Shown: positions 42,590 to 51,267, counted from the first letter of the stretch. The stretch: DNA of 64,000 nt from an uncultured Thermomicrobia bacterium (GCA_937968015.1 CALBSO010000023.1:16418-80417), one strand, 5' to 3'. The notes: a model not told the origin generated them from the letters alone. Program-made: numbers and translations.

Positions 42590-44574
42590 TCCGCGACCTC
42601 CTGTTCGATCGTCTGCATCCGGGGCGGCGTCACGCCGTCCAGTTCGGCGTCGGTGACATCGGCGTACGCCGGGACATTCTGCTGGATCGCCTCCCAGACC
42701 TGCTCCGGCGCGGTGACGGGAATCGGCTGGCCGAGCGCGCCCGCCAACTCCTTCACGGCATACCATGCCGGTTCGACGCTGCCGGGGAGTGCGGGGCCGC
42801 GCCGTAGCCGCTGCACGCGCCCGGCGAAGTTCGTCAGTGTGCCCGCTTCTTCCGTCGCCACCGCGATGGGCAGCACGATGTCCGCCTGCCGCGCCGCCGC
42901 CGTCAGGTGATGCGCGAAGACGATCAGCGTCTCGGCGTGATCCACGGGCGGGTCGCCACCGAGAACGATCAGCCCGCGCACCCCGGCGGAGCCGTCGAGC
43001 ATGTACGGAGCCGCCGTCGCGTCCGCGCCACCGGCGGGGAAGATGCCGAGGTCAATCGCGCCGCGCCCATTCGCCGTACTGACGACGGGGCCACCCGCCG
43101 CCGGCAGCAGCGCCGCCACTGCATCGGCGACTGACGGATCGGCGAGCAACGCTGGGTCAACGAGCAGCATCCGTTTCTCCGCTGCCTTCCACTGCGCGAC
43201 GACCGGCGCGAGATCAACGGGGATGACCGTCTCGATCGCCGGTCTTTTCCCACCCTGCACCGCAGCCGCGAGCGCGCGGAGGATAGTCGCTTCGCCCCGC
43301 ATGGCGGGCTGAATCCAGGTCGTCGCCTCCTGTGTCAGCCCGGTTGGGTTGGCATGGACGAGGACGAGGTTCGCGCCGCGCTCCGCCGCCTTGCGGAGCC
43401 GCAGATGGAGTACCGGCACCTCGGCGATCGCGTCCACACCGACGACGAGGATCATCTCAACGGTATCGAGATCGGCGATTGCGCCCCGAAAGCCGAGATC
43501 ATCGCGCGCGGGGGCGGGCGGGCGTGGATAGTGATCCAGATTGCCGGTGCCGACGACATCACGCATCAGGCGGTTGAAGAGGAAGAGCGCTTCGTTTGGC
43601 ATGGTCGGGCTGGCGATGCCGCCGATGGCGTCCGCGCCGTACGCCGTGCGGATCGCCGTGAGGCGGGTCGCCGCCTCGGTCAGCGCCTCTGCCCAGGTCA
43701 CGGGGACGAGCGCGTTGCCGCGCCGCATCATCGGCGTCGTGACGCGGTTCTCGCGCGTCGCGCCGACCTGCCCGAAGCGGCCGTAGTCGCAGAGCCAGCC
43801 GTTGTCCACGTCGGGATTGTCACGGCTGCTGACGCGCAGCAATTCGCTATCCCGCACGGAGAGCGTGACATTGCACCCCATCGCGCAGCCGCCGCAGACG
43901 CTCGCCGTCAGGTCCAAGTCCCACGGGCGCGCCTGGAAGCGATACTGGCGGCTCGTCAAGGCGCCGACAGGGCAGAGTTCGATCGTATTGCCGGAGAAGA
44001 TTGAGTCGAACTCCCGCCCCTCCGCGACGCCGATCTCGCTATGGTCCGCCCGCTCCAGGACGACGAGACTGGAGTCGCCGGCGATCTCCTCCTGAAAGCG
44101 CGTGCAGCGCAAGCACATGATGCATCGCTCGCGGTCGAGGACGATCCGCTCCGAGAGCGGGTATCGCTTGGCGAGATGCCGCTTCTCCTCGCGGAACCGG
44201 CTCGTGCCGAGGCCCCAGGCGAACGTGATATTTTGTAGCGGGCACTCGCCACCCTTGTCGCAAATCGGGCAGTCCAGCGGGTGATTCGCCAGCATGAACT
44301 CCAGCACGGACTCGCGCCCCGCCCGCGCGAGTTCGTTCTGCGTGTGAATGACCATCCCCGGCGCGACGGGCGTCGTGCAGGCCGCCTGCAAACGCGGTGT
44401 TGGCTCGATCTGCACGAGGCAGATGCGGCACGCGCCCACCGGCGTCAGTTTCGGGTGATAGCAGAAGACCGGAATATCTACCCCGGCCCGCTTCGCCGCC
44501 TCGACAATCAGCGTCCCCTTCGGCACCGCCACGGGCACGCCATCTATCGTCAACTCAACCAATTCCTCAGCCAT
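42586..44574 (-). CDS. nuoG: NADH-quinone oxidoreductase subunit G
   Basis: The 662-residue peripheral subunit has an N-terminal 2Fe-2S ferredoxin domain (CYHPKLTPVGACRICLVQIE and later ACTTP), the His/Cys cluster LANHPLDCPICDKGGECPLQ, and a 4Fe-4S segment CIMCLRCTRFQEEIAGDSS. A molybdopterin-oxidoreductase-like domain follows, with CGGCAMGCNVTLSVRD (a possible extra N7 cluster). The C-terminal half is less conserved but shows the usual AGTLTNFAGRVQRLRRG. GAGGG precedes ATG 44574. It is in canonical position between nuoF and nuoH. Confidence 0.95.
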   Translation of the reverse strand: MAEELVELTIDGVPVAVPKGTLIVEAAKRAGVDIPVFCYHPKLTPVGACRICLVQIEPTPRLQAACTTPVAPGMVIHTQNELARAGRESVLEFMLANHPLDCPICDKGGECPLQNITFAWGLGTSRFREEKRHLAKRYPLSERIVLDRERCIMCLRCTRFQEEIAGDSSLVVLERADHSEIGVAEGREFDSIFSGNTIELCPVGALTSRQYRFQARPWDLDLTASVCGGCAMGCNVTLSVRDSELLRVSSRDNPDVDNGWLCDYGRFGQVGATRENRVTTPMMRRGNALVPVTWAEALTEAATRLTAIRTAYGADAIGGIASPTMPNEALFLFNRLMRDVVGTGNLDHYPRPPAPARDDLGFRGAIADLDTVEMILVVGVDAIAEVPVLHLRLRKAAERGANLVLVHANPTGLTQEATTWIQPAMRGEATILRALAAAVQGGKRPAIETVIPVDLAPVVAQWKAAEKRMLLVDPALLADPSVADAVAALLPAAGGPVVSTANGRGAIDLGIFPAGGADATAAPYMLDGSAGVRGLIVLGGDPPVDHAETLIVFAHHLTAAARQADIVLPIAVATEEAGTLTNFAGRVQRLRRGPALPGSVEPAWYAVKELAGALGQPIPVTAPEQVWEAIQQNVPAYADVTDAELDGVTPPRMQTIEQEVAD

Positions 44575-44637
44575 CCAAACCCTCGCTTACCAATCATTGA
44601 ACGCAGAGGACACAGAGTACGCAGAGATCGCAGAGAA

Positions 44638-44754
44638 TCATAATGCAGGAGAAAGAGCGACTCGCTCGATGCCGCCGTCTTTCAATGTCCGGACATTGAA
44701 GTTCAGGATCAGCGTACCTCCATCGCCGTACCGATGATGGCGTATGTCAGCGCG
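44638..44754 (-). pseudogene. C-terminal fragment resembling a GxxExxY (PDDEXK_3-type) protein
   Basis: A 38-codon frame with no start ends in GGTLILNFNVRTLKDGGIERVALS and a stop. GxxExxY-family proteins typically end in LLINFNVxxLKDGIKRIVL-like sequence. It is bounded upstream by a stop at 44755-44757 and has no N-terminal domain. Assignment is from motif memory, so it is tentative. Confidence 0.4.
44681..44700. repeat. Perfect 20-bp palindrome
   Basis: TTCAATGTCCGGACATTGAA reads the same on both strands. It lies inside the GxxExxY-like fragment in the nuoF-nuoG gap, so it could be coincidental coding sequence or a target site. Confidence 0.5.
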
Positions 44755-44852
44755 CTATCTTCACTGTTCGGCCCCTTCGTACCCATTCTCTCTATCTTTC
44801 TCTGCGCGCTGCACGCTCCGCGTTCTCTGTATCCTCTGCGCTCCGTCTTCTT

Positions 44853-46181
44853 CTAGAAGGGGATGCAGCCGGATGGGCAGTGGCCGGTGGCGTTGTGGGT
44901 GTCGAAGTCGGTGCGGAAGTGCTCCATGGCGGACATGACGGGGGCCGCCGCTGAGTCGCCTAAGAGGCAGAGGGAGCGGCCGGGGATGTGGCTGGCGAGA
45001 TCGTTGACGAGGAAGAGGTCATCGTCCGTGCCGCCCGTGCCCGTGACACGTTCGAGGATTTTCAGCATCCAGATGGTGCCCTCGCGGCAGGGCGTGCATT
45101 TTCCGCACGATTCGTGCTGGTAGAACTCGATGAACCGCGTCACGGCACAAGCCATGCAGACCGTCTCGTCGAGGACGATCACCGCGCCGGAGCCGAGCAT
45201 CGAACCCGCCGCGCGGCAGGCGTCGAAGTCGAGCACGAGGTCCATCGCGTCTCGTCCATCCGAGAGGGTCGCGGGGAGGATCGCCGCCGAACTGCCGCCG
45301 GGGATGACTGCCTTCAATTTCCGTCCCTCGCGCATGCCGCCCCCATGCTCCACCAACTCGCGCAGCGTGATGCCGAGCGGCAGTTCATAGTTGCCGGGCC
45401 GGTTGACGGAGCCGGAGAGCGAGTAGATCTTCGGCCCGCAGTTCGGCGCGGCGCCGATCGCGGCGTACCACTCCGGCCCGTTCTTGAGGATAAACGGCAC
45501 ATTCGCCAACGTCTCGGCGTTGTTGATGACCGTCGGGCGGCCATAGAGACCGACGACCGCCGGGAAGGGTGGCCGGGAGCGCGGCATCGGGCGCTTCCCT
45601 TCGAGCGATTCCAGGAGCGCGGTTTCCTCACCGCAGATGTACGCGCCCGCACCCCGGAAGACCTCAATTTGCAGGTCTACGCCCTTGCCGAAGATGTCCG
45701 TGCCGAGGAAGCCCGCCTTCTCGGCGTCTCGGATTGCCTGGATGAGTCGCTCCGCAGCCAAGCCGAACTCGCCCCGACAGTAGATGAAGGAATGCGTCGC
45801 GCCAATCGCATAGGAGGCGATCATCACGCCCTCCACGACGATGTGCGGGTCCCACTCCATGATCGCGCGGTTATTGAAGGTGCCCGGCTCGCTCTCGTCC
45901 GCGTTGCAGCAGACGTATTTGGGGCCGGGGATGTTCGGGACGAACCCCCACTTCGTGCCGGTGGAGAAGCCCGCCCCGCCGCGCCCACGCAGGCCGGAGC
46001 GCTTCACCCAATCCGTCACCTCGGCGGGCGTCAGTTCGCTGACGGCGCGCCGCCAGCCCGTGTAGCCACCCCGGCTCAGATAATCTTCTATCTCCCACGC
46101 GCCCTCGCGCCCCACGGAGGCCGTCAAGAACGGCTCGAACGGCGCGGTGGTCGTCGCTGTTTCTTCGATCACGGAGGCCAT
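44853..46181 (-). CDS. nuoF: NADH-quinone oxidoreductase subunit F
   Basis: The 442-residue NADH-oxidising subunit has the FMN/NADH motifs GLRGRGGAGFSTGTKWGFVP (Rossmann-like glycine loop), CNADESEPGTFNNRAIMEWDPH, and GAGAYICGEETALLESLEGKRP. The 4Fe-4S (N3) ligands are HESCGKCTPCREGTIWML plus a later Cys in SLCLLGDSAAAPV. ATG 46181 follows AGGAGGTAGG; the longer frame to 46229 includes a hairpin element. It pairs with NuoE. Confidence 0.96.
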   Translation of the reverse strand: MASVIEETATTTAPFEPFLTASVGREGAWEIEDYLSRGGYTGWRRAVSELTPAEVTDWVKRSGLRGRGGAGFSTGTKWGFVPNIPGPKYVCCNADESEPGTFNNRAIMEWDPHIVVEGVMIASYAIGATHSFIYCRGEFGLAAERLIQAIRDAEKAGFLGTDIFGKGVDLQIEVFRGAGAYICGEETALLESLEGKRPMPRSRPPFPAVVGLYGRPTVINNAETLANVPFILKNGPEWYAAIGAAPNCGPKIYSLSGSVNRPGNYELPLGITLRELVEHGGGMREGRKLKAVIPGGSSAAILPATLSDGRDAMDLVLDFDACRAAGSMLGSGAVIVLDETVCMACAVTRFIEFYQHESCGKCTPCREGTIWMLKILERVTGTGGTDDDLFLVNDLASHIPGRSLCLLGDSAAAPVMSAMEHFRTDFDTHNATGHCPSGCIPF

Positions 46182-46200
46182 TGGTCTACCTACCTCCTGA

Positions 46201-46222
46201 CCCCCTCCCTCAAAGGAGGGGG
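46201..46222. repeat. GC-rich hairpin between nuoE and nuoF
   Basis: CCCCCTCC (46201-46208) and GGAGGGGG (46215-46222) enclose a 6-nt loop (CTCAAA). The unit is placed in the short nuoE-nuoF gap and is probably a dispersed element rather than a terminator, because the operon continues. Confidence 0.6.
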
Positions 46223-46274
46223 AACCCATTCGCAGTGTCGTGCCGTTCCTTCAAACCCCAGATAGTGCGGCGAG

Positions 46275-46817
46275 TCACCTCTTCCCCGGCCGTAACTCCT
46301 TCACCAACGCGACGACCTTCTCCTCGGTCATCTTCTCGTAATACGTCGTGTTGACGCGGAGGGCGGGCGCGCCGCCGCAGGCAGCGAGGCATTCGATTGT
46401 GCGGAGGAGCGTGATGCTGCCATCCGGCGTCGTTTCGCCCACCGCGATGCCGAGTGCCTCCTCCAGCCGCGCGATAATCCTCCTGCTTCCCCACAGCGCG
46501 CAGGAGAGGTTGTCGCAGACCTCGACGATTGCCGTCCCCACTGGCTGGGTGAAGAACATCGTGTAAAAGGTCGCGAGGCTGTGGACATGGTGCGGCGAGA
46601 CACCGAGCAGCGCGGCGACTTCCGCCGATGCCTCCGCCGGCACGTAGCCGATCTCATCCTGCGCCAGCCGGAGCGCGTCGAGGATCGCCGATTGTACCTT
46701 TGGGTATTTCCCCTTCAGCGCGACAATTGCCGCCCGCGTCGTGTCACTAAGAACGTATGCCTCTGTATTTCCTCCCCCTTCCCGTGTCGGGAAGGGGGTT
46801 GGGGGGTTAGGAATCAT
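46275..46817 (-). CDS. nuoE: NADH-quinone oxidoreductase subunit E, with repeat-coded N-terminus
   Basis: The 180-residue thioredoxin-like 2Fe-2S subunit carries IGYVPAEASAEVAALLGVSPHHVHSLATFYTMF and the four ligands CDNLSC...ECLAAC. ATG 46817 overlaps the nuoD stop (ATGA) and has GGAGAAG upstream. Residues 2-16 (IPNPPTPFPTREGGG) are coded by the CCCCCTTCCC hairpin at 46775-46800 and are absent from ordinary NuoE; the native sequence resumes at YVLSDTTRAAIVALKGKYP. Confidence 0.94.
   Translation of the reverse strand: MIPNPPTPFPTREGGGNTEAYVLSDTTRAAIVALKGKYPKVQSAILDALRLAQDEIGYVPAEASAEVAALLGVSPHHVHSLATFYTMFFTQPVGTAIVEVCDNLSCALWGSRRIIARLEEALGIAVGETTPDGSITLLRTIECLAACGGAPALRVNTTYYEKMTEEKVVALVKELRPGKR
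46775..46800. repeat. Hairpin inside the nuoE start region
   Basis: CCCCCTTCCCG and CGGGAAGGGGG flank a TGT loop, a near-perfect hairpin that codes for NuoE residues near PTPFPTREGG. It is the same general class as the hairpins at 10011 and 49586. Confidence 0.7.
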
Positions 46818-48088
46818 CGGTCTACTTCTCCCATCACCGGATCGAAACTGCCAATGATTGCGACGAGATCGGCGACCAATCCGCCCTCCGAGCAGGGGCC
46901 GAGCGCGTGCAGCGACGCGAACGACGGCGCGCGGAAGTGGCAGCGGTACGGCCTGCCTGTGCCGTCCGAGAGCAGGTAAACGCCGAACTCGCCGCGTGGC
47001 GACTCGATGCACTGATAGACTTCGCCAATGGGCGGCTTGTACCCCTCCGTCACCAGTTTGAAATGGTGGATCAGCGCTTCCATGCTCCGCTCGATCTCCT
47101 CGCGCGGTGGCAGGGCGATCTTGCGGTCGCTCGTCAGGATCGGGCCATCCGGCAGGCGGTCGAAGGCTTGCCGGGCGATCTTGACGCTCTCGCGCATCTC
47201 CGCGACGCGCACGAGGTAGCGGGCGTAGACATCGCCCTCCGTCCGTACCGGAACGTTGAACTGGTACAGGTGATAATCCGCGTAGGGGTCGTCGCGCCGG
47301 AGGTCCCAATCAATGCCGCTCGCCCGCGCGTTCGCCCCGGTCACGCCGAGCGCGATGGCATCCTCGGCGCTCAGGACGCCGACGCCGACCGTCCGCTCGC
47401 GGAAGAGTTCGTTCTTCGTCAGGAGCGATTCATACTCGTCAACGTGCGCGGGCATGCCCGTGAGGAAGGCGTCGCATTTGCGCAGGAACTTCTTCGTCAG
47501 GTCGTTTTGCAACCCGCCGGGGCGGATGAAACTGGTCATCATCCGCGCGCCGGAGATCTCCTCGAAGAGATCGAGCAGCACTTCCCGCTCGCGGAAGCAG
47601 TAGAACAAGGCGCTCAAAGCGCCGAGGTCAACTGCCTGGGTGCCGAGCCAGACGAGATGGCTGGCGAGGCGGCCCAACTCACTGAGCAGGATGCGGATTA
47701 CCCGCGCCCGCTCGGGAATCTCGACCTCCATCAGCCGCTCAACGGCGAGCGAGTAGGCGAGGTTCATGCTGAGGGGCGAGAGGTAGTCAATCCGGTCGGT
47801 CAGCGTCACCGCCTGCCAGTAGGTCTTGTCTTCGACCGTCTTCTCGATGCCGGTGTGGAGGTAGCCGATCTCCGGCTGGCAACTGATCACGGTCTCGCCG
47901 TCCAGTTCCAGTACGAGCCGCAGGACGCCGTGCGTGCTCGGATGCTGCGGCCCCATATTGACCTTCATCCGATCGGGAGGAGTCGGTAGTCGGTAATCCG
48001 CGGTCGTCAGTTGATCCGACGCCAGCAACGCCACGGAGTCGCCTTGCCGACTACCGACCGCCGACCGCCGACTACCCCGGTTACGCAT
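46814..48088 (-). CDS. nuoD: NADH-quinone oxidoreductase subunit D, with repeat-coded N-terminus
   Basis: The protein (424 residues from ATG 48088) has the 49-kDa-type core starting MKVNMGPQHPSTHGVLRLVLELDGE, with quinone-site residues (GPQHPSTHG, IGYLHTGIEKTVE, DRIDYLSPLSMNLAYSLAVE). GGAGGAAAG precedes ATG 48088, which overlaps the nuoC stop. No ribosome site precedes the in-frame ATG at 47968 where the family normally begins. Residues about 5-39 (RRSAVGSRQ through YRLPTPP) are therefore probably translated from a GACTACC-type heptamer element. Confidence 0.94.
   Translation of the reverse strand: MRNRGSRRSAVGSRQGDSVALLASDQLTTADYRLPTPPDRMKVNMGPQHPSTHGVLRLVLELDGETVISCQPEIGYLHTGIEKTVEDKTYWQAVTLTDRIDYLSPLSMNLAYSLAVERLMEVEIPERARVIRILLSELGRLASHLVWLGTQAVDLGALSALFYCFREREVLLDLFEEISGARMMTSFIRPGGLQNDLTKKFLRKCDAFLTGMPAHVDEYESLLTKNELFRERTVGVGVLSAEDAIALGVTGANARASGIDWDLRRDDPYADYHLYQFNVPVRTEGDVYARYLVRVAEMRESVKIARQAFDRLPDGPILTSDRKIALPPREEIERSMEALIHHFKLVTEGYKPPIGEVYQCIESPRGEFGVYLLSDGTGRPYRCHFRAPSFASLHALGPCSEGGLVADLVAIIGSFDPVMGEVDR
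47974..48080. repeat. Heptamer inverted repeat inside the 5' end of nuoD
   Basis: GGTAGTCGGTAATC (47984-47999) has inverted counterparts GACTACCGACCGCCGACCGC and GACTACC (about 48049-48077). The arms contain tandem 7-nt units and code for the NuoD N-terminal extension. Confidence 0.7.
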
Positions 48089-48632
48089 CCGCTTTCCTCC
48101 GGTTTCGAGTGATCTCCGCGATAGTGTGCGTGAACTCGACCGGCTCGCCGCCGATGCTCATATCCTTGCGAAGCGGATGGCCGACCCATTCTTCCGCGAG
48201 CATGATACGGCGGAGGTCCGGGTGGCCGCTGAAGGTAATTCCCATCAGGTCGTAGATTTCCCGCTCAAAGAAGTTCGCGCCGGGCCAGAGGGGCACAAGG
48301 GACGGCACGACCGCGTCGCTTTCCGGTACGAAGACGCGCAACCGTAGCCGCACCGCGCCCGGCGGCCGCGCGGCGAGGTGGTAGATGACACCGAAGCGGG
48401 GCGTGCCGCGTGCGATCTGCCCCGGCATCGCCACCGGGTAGCGGAGCGTGTCAATCGCGGTAATGTCGGAGAGGCGGGCGAAGCCCTGCGACTCCTTCAG
48501 CCACGCGGCGGTTTCAGGGAGCGCGTCGGGCGCGACCGTGGCGGACGCTTCGCCCTGTTCTTCGTCCCAAGCAAGGAGCGCATCGCCGCGCGCCGTGAGA
48601 GCGTCGTGCAGCGCCGGATCGGGCAGTGTCAT
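48081..48632 (-). CDS. nuoC: NADH-quinone oxidoreductase subunit C
   Basis: The 183-residue peripheral subunit has the family motifs FGVIYHLAARPPGAVRLRLRVFVPESDAVVPSLVPLWPGANFFEREIYDLMGITFSGHPDLRRIMLAEEWVGHPLRKD. ATG 48632 overlaps the nuoB stop as ATGA. It is a separate gene, not fused to nuoD as in E. coli. Confidence 0.95.
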   Translation of the reverse strand: MTLPDPALHDALTARGDALLAWDEEQGEASATVAPDALPETAAWLKESQGFARLSDITAIDTLRYPVAMPGQIARGTPRFGVIYHLAARPPGAVRLRLRVFVPESDAVVPSLVPLWPGANFFEREIYDLMGITFSGHPDLRRIMLAEEWVGHPLRKDMSIGGEPVEFTHTIAEITRNRRKADA

Positions 48633-49099
48633 GCGGCCCCCGCCTTGATGCGCGCCTGCAATTTGATGATCGAGTCCATCAGCGCCTCGGGGCGCGGTGG
48701 GCAACCGGGAACATACATATCCACAGGCACGATCTGGTCCACACCCTGCACGACCGCGTAGTTATTGAAGATGCCGCCGCATGAGGCGCAGTCGCCCATC
48801 GCGATCACCCATTTCGGCTCCGGCATCTGGTCGTAGAGTTGCCGGAGCACCGGGGCCATCTTCGTCGAGACGCGCCCGGCGACGATCATCAGGTCCGCCT
48901 GCCGCGGCGAGGCCCGGAAGACCTCCGCGCCGAACCGTGAGACATCGTGCGTCGAGCCGGTGGTCGTGATCATCTCGATCGCGCAGCAGGCAAGGCCGAA
49001 GGTGAGAGGCCAGAGCGAGTTGGCCCGCCCCCAATCGGCAAGGCGGGTGAGCATGACGCCCGGCGCGCCATCTTTGCTGTGTGCTGCCGCTACTCCCAT
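48629..49099 (-). CDS. nuoB: NADH-quinone oxidoreductase subunit B (N2 cluster)
   Basis: The 156-residue subunit binds the terminal 4Fe-4S cluster N2 with Cys38-Cys39 (FGLACCAIEM), Cys104 (MGDCASCGG) and Cys133 (VPGCPPRP), the canonical set. It delivers electrons to quinone at the NuoD/H interface. ATG 49099 lies within nuoA's last codons (10-nt overlap). Confidence 0.96.
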   Translation of the reverse strand: MGVAAAHSKDGAPGVMLTRLADWGRANSLWPLTFGLACCAIEMITTTGSTHDVSRFGAEVFRASPRQADLMIVAGRVSTKMAPVLRQLYDQMPEPKWVIAMGDCASCGGIFNNYAVVQGVDQIVPVDMYVPGCPPRPEALMDSIIKLQARIKAGAA

Positions 49100-49446
49100 T
49101 CCAGCCCCCCGCGCCTGCGCGCATACCAATACCCGAAGAGCAAAATGCCGAGGAAGACGAACATCTCCCCGAGCGCGTAGGTGCCGAGATTGCGGTACGT
49201 CACCGCCCACGGATAAACGAACACCGCCTCGACATCGAAGACGAGGAAGAGGAGCGCCACGCGGTAGTAGCGCACCGGCAGCCGCTGCCGCCCCGGAGCC
49301 GAAATCGGTTCCGCGACACCGCTCTCATAGGGCAGACTCGTCCCGCGCCGTTTCGGCCCGAGCAGTGTCGAGAGCAGCAGAACGACGATCGCGAAGAGGA
49401 AGGCGATTCCCGCGAGGATGAGAAGGCCGAGATAACTTGCTGGCAC
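49090..49446 (-). CDS. nuoA: NADH-quinone oxidoreductase subunit A
   Basis: The 118-residue membrane subunit has three helices and the motif YESGVAEPISAPGRQRLPVRYYRVALLFLVFDVEAVFVYPWAV; the usual Cys of the ND3 loop is Val here (SGVAEP). GTG 49446 follows GGGGGGAAA; the longer frame to 49581 has no ribosome site. It is the first gene of the minus-strand nuo operon. Confidence 0.92.
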   Translation of the reverse strand: MPASYLGLLILAGIAFLFAIVVLLLSTLLGPKRRGTSLPYESGVAEPISAPGRQRLPVRYYRVALLFLVFDVEAVFVYPWAVTYRNLGTYALGEMFVFLGILLFGYWYARRRGGLEWE

Positions 49447-49511
49447 TGGTTTCCCCCCGGCCTGGCGTGGCGTCCGAAGCGGCTGCCAAAACCCGCACAA
49501 TGCTCGTTTGT

Positions 49512-49547
49512 ATGATACTGCACAACCGATTGTTTGAAAATGCACAA
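49512..49547 (-). promoter_or_regulatory. nuoA promoter region with candidate Rex-type operator
   Basis: On the minus strand a -10 TATCAT (49517-49512, 5 of 6) lies about 66 nt before GTG 49446. TTGTGCATTTTCAAACAA (49547-49530) overlaps the -35 position and matches the Rex consensus TTGTGAAnnnnTTCACAA at 10 of 14 defined positions. Its core is duplicated upstream of nuoL. Confidence 0.5.
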
Positions 49548-49585
49548 GCCCAATTCCTGGATGGCGTATGTGTGCCCGCAATTCA

Positions 49586-49610
49586 GCCCCTCCCCGATGC
49601 GGGGAGGGGC
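49586..49610. terminator. Terminator-like hairpin after the YceI gene
   Basis: GCCCCTCCCC (49586-49595) and GGGGAGGGGC (49601-49610) form a perfect 10-bp stem with a 5-nt loop. It lies downstream of the minus-strand YceI-like gene and insulates it from nuoA; no U-run follows. Confidence 0.65.
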
Positions 49611-49654
49611 TTGGGGAATCGGTCGGTTGCTCTCTTCTCGCCCCGGACGGTGCG

Positions 49655-50470
49655 CTACGCGCCCTGCTTGGCGGCGATGGTCATCTGGAGATTGATCTTG
49701 TCCGTCACTGTCACGATATTCGCCTTATTGGACGGCGTCATGCCGAAATCCTCGAAGGTGAAGGCGGTCGTGGCCGTACTGGTGAGCGTGCCGTCGTTCA
49801 TCGTCGCGGTTGTATCAAAGGAGACTGGCTTCGTCACGCCATGGATCGTCATGGTACCGAGGAGTTTGAAGGCCGCTTGTTGCCCGTTCTGCAAGGGAGC
49901 GTTCAGACCGTCCGTGCCGGTGATCACGAACTCGGCGATTGGGAAGGTATCCGATTGCAGGGTCGTCTGGTGAATGTAGTTGTCGCGCATTGTTTGGTCG
50001 CTCTTCAGCGTGCGTACATCCACCTGAATCTTCGAGCCGTCGGTGGGCTTGCCATCCGCACTGAGGACGATCTGCCCTTGTATGACATTCGTGGTAAGCA
50101 CTGCGTCGCTGTTTGAGGGCAGGAAGGCGAGTTTCTCATTGACGGTCACCTTCGCCTGCGACTGATCCCCGACGATCGTGTAGGCGCTCGCGCCGGACAG
50201 TACCGTCGTCGTGGTTGCCGATGGTGTCGCGGCGGTGACGGGAGCGGCGTCGGATGCGGTTGTGAGGGTGACGGTTGCGACGGTCGTTCCTAAAGGCGCG
50301 GTAGGATTCACGTTCGCAAAGGGCGTGACGGGAATCGCCGTGGGATGTGCCTGCCCTGGCAACTTCCCCTGGGCCGCGAGGGGAAAGAGGACGAATGCGA
50401 CGCCAATGACGAGGGCGACGGCCGCGACGAGCGCGCCGACAATACGTGCGACGAATGTTTTCCGTTTCAT
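49655..50470 (-). CDS. YceI-like domain protein, exported
   Basis: The 271-residue protein has an N-terminal membrane segment (FVARIVGALVAAVALVIGVAFVLFPL) and a Thr/Ala/Pro-rich linker. The YceI lipocalin-like domain follows (ASAYTIVGDQSQAKVTVNEKL, GSKIQVDVRTLKSDQTMRDNYI, FPIAEFVITG, GTMTIHGVTKPVSF, NKANIVTVTDKINLQMTI). YceI proteins bind polyisoprenoids or amide lipids in the cell envelope. AAGGAGCC precedes ATG 50470. It separates the two nuo transcription units. Confidence 0.88.
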   Translation of the reverse strand: MKRKTFVARIVGALVAAVALVIGVAFVLFPLAAQGKLPGQAHPTAIPVTPFANVNPTAPLGTTVATVTLTTASDAAPVTAATPSATTTTVLSGASAYTIVGDQSQAKVTVNEKLAFLPSNSDAVLTTNVIQGQIVLSADGKPTDGSKIQVDVRTLKSDQTMRDNYIHQTTLQSDTFPIAEFVITGTDGLNAPLQNGQQAAFKLLGTMTIHGVTKPVSFDTTATMNDGTLTSTATTAFTFEDFGMTPSNKANIVTVTDKINLQMTIAAKQGA

Positions 50471-50580
50471 GTGAGGCTCCTTAAATGTCCGCTATCGCTC
50501 ATGGCTACCGCTCCGATAGGCAGCAGCCAACGTGCCCGACGCGCGTGCGCGCTCCGGCGTTCATTACGGCGAGCGGAATC

Positions 50581-50964
50581 TCAGATCAGGAAGACCTGCA
50601 GGAGCGCCCTGCGCGGGCCAGGCGGCCACCACCAGTCGCGTTGACGCGCGGGCGTGTGATGCTGCCACCGTACGGCAAGAACCAGCACAGCGAGTGCGAG
50701 CAACAGGAGTGGCGGGGAGGGAAGGCGCGGGAGCGCCTGCTCAATCGTAGCGTCCACACAGCGATTAAGGGGCGGGCAGGTCTCATGAACGCCCACCTGC
50801 ATCAGCGCGAGCCGGGTATCTGCGGTTGACGCGCTCCCCTGTTCGTGGCGCGGGAAGACCATCATCGCGGGAGCGAATACGAAGAAGAGCGTGAGAACCG
50901 GCACCGCGATGCGCCCGGTACGCCAACGGGATGGGCGATCTTTGACTGGCGAGAGGGTTGCCAT
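50581..50964 (-). CDS. Small hypothetical membrane protein
   Basis: The 127-residue protein has two hydrophobic segments (IAVPVLTLFFVFAPAMMVF and PPLLLLALAVLVLAVRW) separated by an extracytoplasmic loop containing ETCPPLNRCVDATIEQAL (two Cys). No family was recognised. ATG 50964 is chosen to match the first helix; its ribosome site is weak. A promoter-like site with the same motif as nuoA's, in the same orientation, lies upstream at 51313-51273. Confidence 0.5.
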   Translation of the reverse strand: MATLSPVKDRPSRWRTGRIAVPVLTLFFVFAPAMMVFPRHEQGSASTADTRLALMQVGVHETCPPLNRCVDATIEQALPRLPSPPLLLLALAVLVLAVRWQHHTPARQRDWWWPPGPRRALLQVFLI

Positions 50965-51267
50965 CGCGTCGGTCCGATCTACTCGAAAATCAGTATCACG
51001 CTGATGCACGGCGGTCATTGGCGCCGATGTGTGGCAGGTGGGTGCGGCTTCCTGTGTATCCGTTCGACCGTCACCGCCGACCGCTCCGATCCGTCGTTGA
51101 GCAGTATGGCGACCCAACCTTAATGCGTACTGAAGGAGAGGTAAAAATGATGTAAACCGGCGGCAAAGCCAGACGACCAGGCGCCCTGCATCCTGGCCAC
51201 TCCGCGCCACTGCGCCCGTGAGGAACTGGCGTGCCGCCCGCCGAACGGATCGGGGTCCGACGCTTTC

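Larger units (their letters stand above)
44599..44852. repeat. Inverted GCAGAGGA-type repeat enclosing a gene fragment, nuoF-nuoG gap
   Basis: The left arm (CGCAGAGGACACAGAGTACG, 44600-44640) and the right arm (TCTCTGCGCGCTGCACGCTC...TCTGTATCCTCTGCGC, about 44790-44845) are inverted copies of the same class seen at 39124. Between them lie the GxxExxY-like fragment and a 20-bp palindrome. Confidence 0.65.

Noticed and set aside
46201..46222. Hairpin between nuoE and nuoF as a true terminator
   Set aside because: The nuo operon continues on the same strand and there is no U-run; a dispersed element is more likely.
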